NCBI RefSeq assembly: GCF_030936135.1
Contig: NC_082594.1
Span: forward strand, 129,122,668 to 129,186,667
Direction of reading: 5' to 3'
DNA: 64,000 nucleotides
Source of the DNA: Gavia stellata
Lineage: Eukaryota > Chordata > Aves > Gaviiformes > Gaviidae
Part shown: positions 63,501-64,000 of the stretch, in pieces
How the letters are laid out: every line of letters starts with the position of its first letter
Numbering within the stretch: position 1 is the first letter of the stretch
Program-made: the position numbers and the translations under genes
The notes under the pieces: generated by a model
Database searches by the model: none
The model's input: the letters and a program-made list of their open reading frames with translations, nothing else
What the model was told of the DNA's origin: nothing

Positions 63501-64000
63501 TTACCCGCTTGTTTGCTTGAGGCTTTCAGAGCAAACTCGAGAGGCGTAACTTTCATCAGCACGGGTCAGAAGGTGCCGGCGGCCCCGCACGCCCGGGGTG
63601 TGCGTGGCTGGCTGCCAGAAGCCTGCCGGGTCTCGGCATTTGCGGGACTGCAGAAGTACCAGGGTTTTTTGAAGGTGCAGGGGAGCTTTGAGGGCCGTGG
63701 GCGTGACAGCATTTGCATTGCTGGTGCTCATTAAAAGTGGAGAGTTTCACTTCCTCTCAAAATGTGTTCTCTTTAGCACTTTTTTACAGCGGAACTAGGT
63801 GAGGCTTGGCAGGAGTTCTTAGGCTCTCAGAAATCAGAACTTAAGACACCTGCTTCCAAAACCTAACTGCTCAGGAAAGAGAAAGGTGTTCCCCTCTTTA
63901 ATCCTGAGTGGAATCACAAACGGGCTTCTTGTGTCAAACCCTAACAGTGCAGGCAAAACCCCTTCGAGGGTGCGTGCACACGTGCAGATGGCTGCAAGCG
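63501..64000. other. Sequence right of the CpG island, nothing recognised
   Basis: No coding, RNA or repeat feature can be supported. Composition falls back to genome average by about 63720. Confidence 0.5.

Noticed and set aside
1-64000. CRISPR arrays, operons, prophage or bacterial-type systems
   Set aside because: The window is spliced vertebrate DNA; no regularly spaced repeats or bacterial gene packing were seen.

Overview
The window looks like vertebrate nuclear DNA, most probably from a bird. It has long introns with GT-AG boundaries, two CpG islands, several CR1 (Chicken Repeat 1) LINE fragments and three solo-LTR-type elements resembling avian ERVL LTRs, with no SINEs or L1. CR1 also occurs in turtles and crocodilians, so bird is an inference.

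Layout. (1) Positions 1-868 hold the last two coding exons of a plus-strand glucuronyltransferase of the GlcAT-P (B3GAT1-like) type. (2) Positions 869-13440 are intergenic and contain one solo LTR with a 5-bp target-site duplication and one CR1 fragment. (3) A CpG island at 13440-14420, carrying two inverted ZNF143/Staf-type motifs, leads into a complete six-coding-exon plus-strand gene, 14422-27586. It encodes a 344-residue type II protein closest to beta-1,4-galactosyltransferase 3. (4) A complete B4GALT4 orthologue lies tail-to-tail with it on the minus strand: six coding exons, 44051 down to 29730, 352 residues. It has a probable non-coding first exon in the second CpG island (about 63306-63480), which implies a 5'UTR intron of about 19 kb that takes up most of the right half of the window. 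CR1 fragments and two further LTR copies sit in the B4GALT4 introns.

The most notable observation concerns the plus-strand B4GALT3-like gene. It has an intact reading frame, conserved exon sizes and phases, conserved disulphide cysteines and the DVD motif. However, nearly every other active-site residue of the family is replaced: the flexible-loop Trp, the catalytic Asp, the Met and His metal ligands, and the UDP-contacting P/F/R residues. B4GALT4 next to it keeps all of these. The plus-strand gene therefore reads as a B4GALT pseudoenzyme (or an enzyme with altered chemistry) rather than a decayed pseudogene.

Functionally the window is a small glycosyltransferase cluster. B4GALT enzymes build Gal-beta1,4-GlcNAc, which is the acceptor used by GlcAT-P-type glucuronyltransferases in HNK-1 epitope synthesis. 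Whether the physical linkage matters is an inference only. Exon boundaries were assigned by eye from splice consensus and family alignment; UTR and repeat boundaries are approximate.
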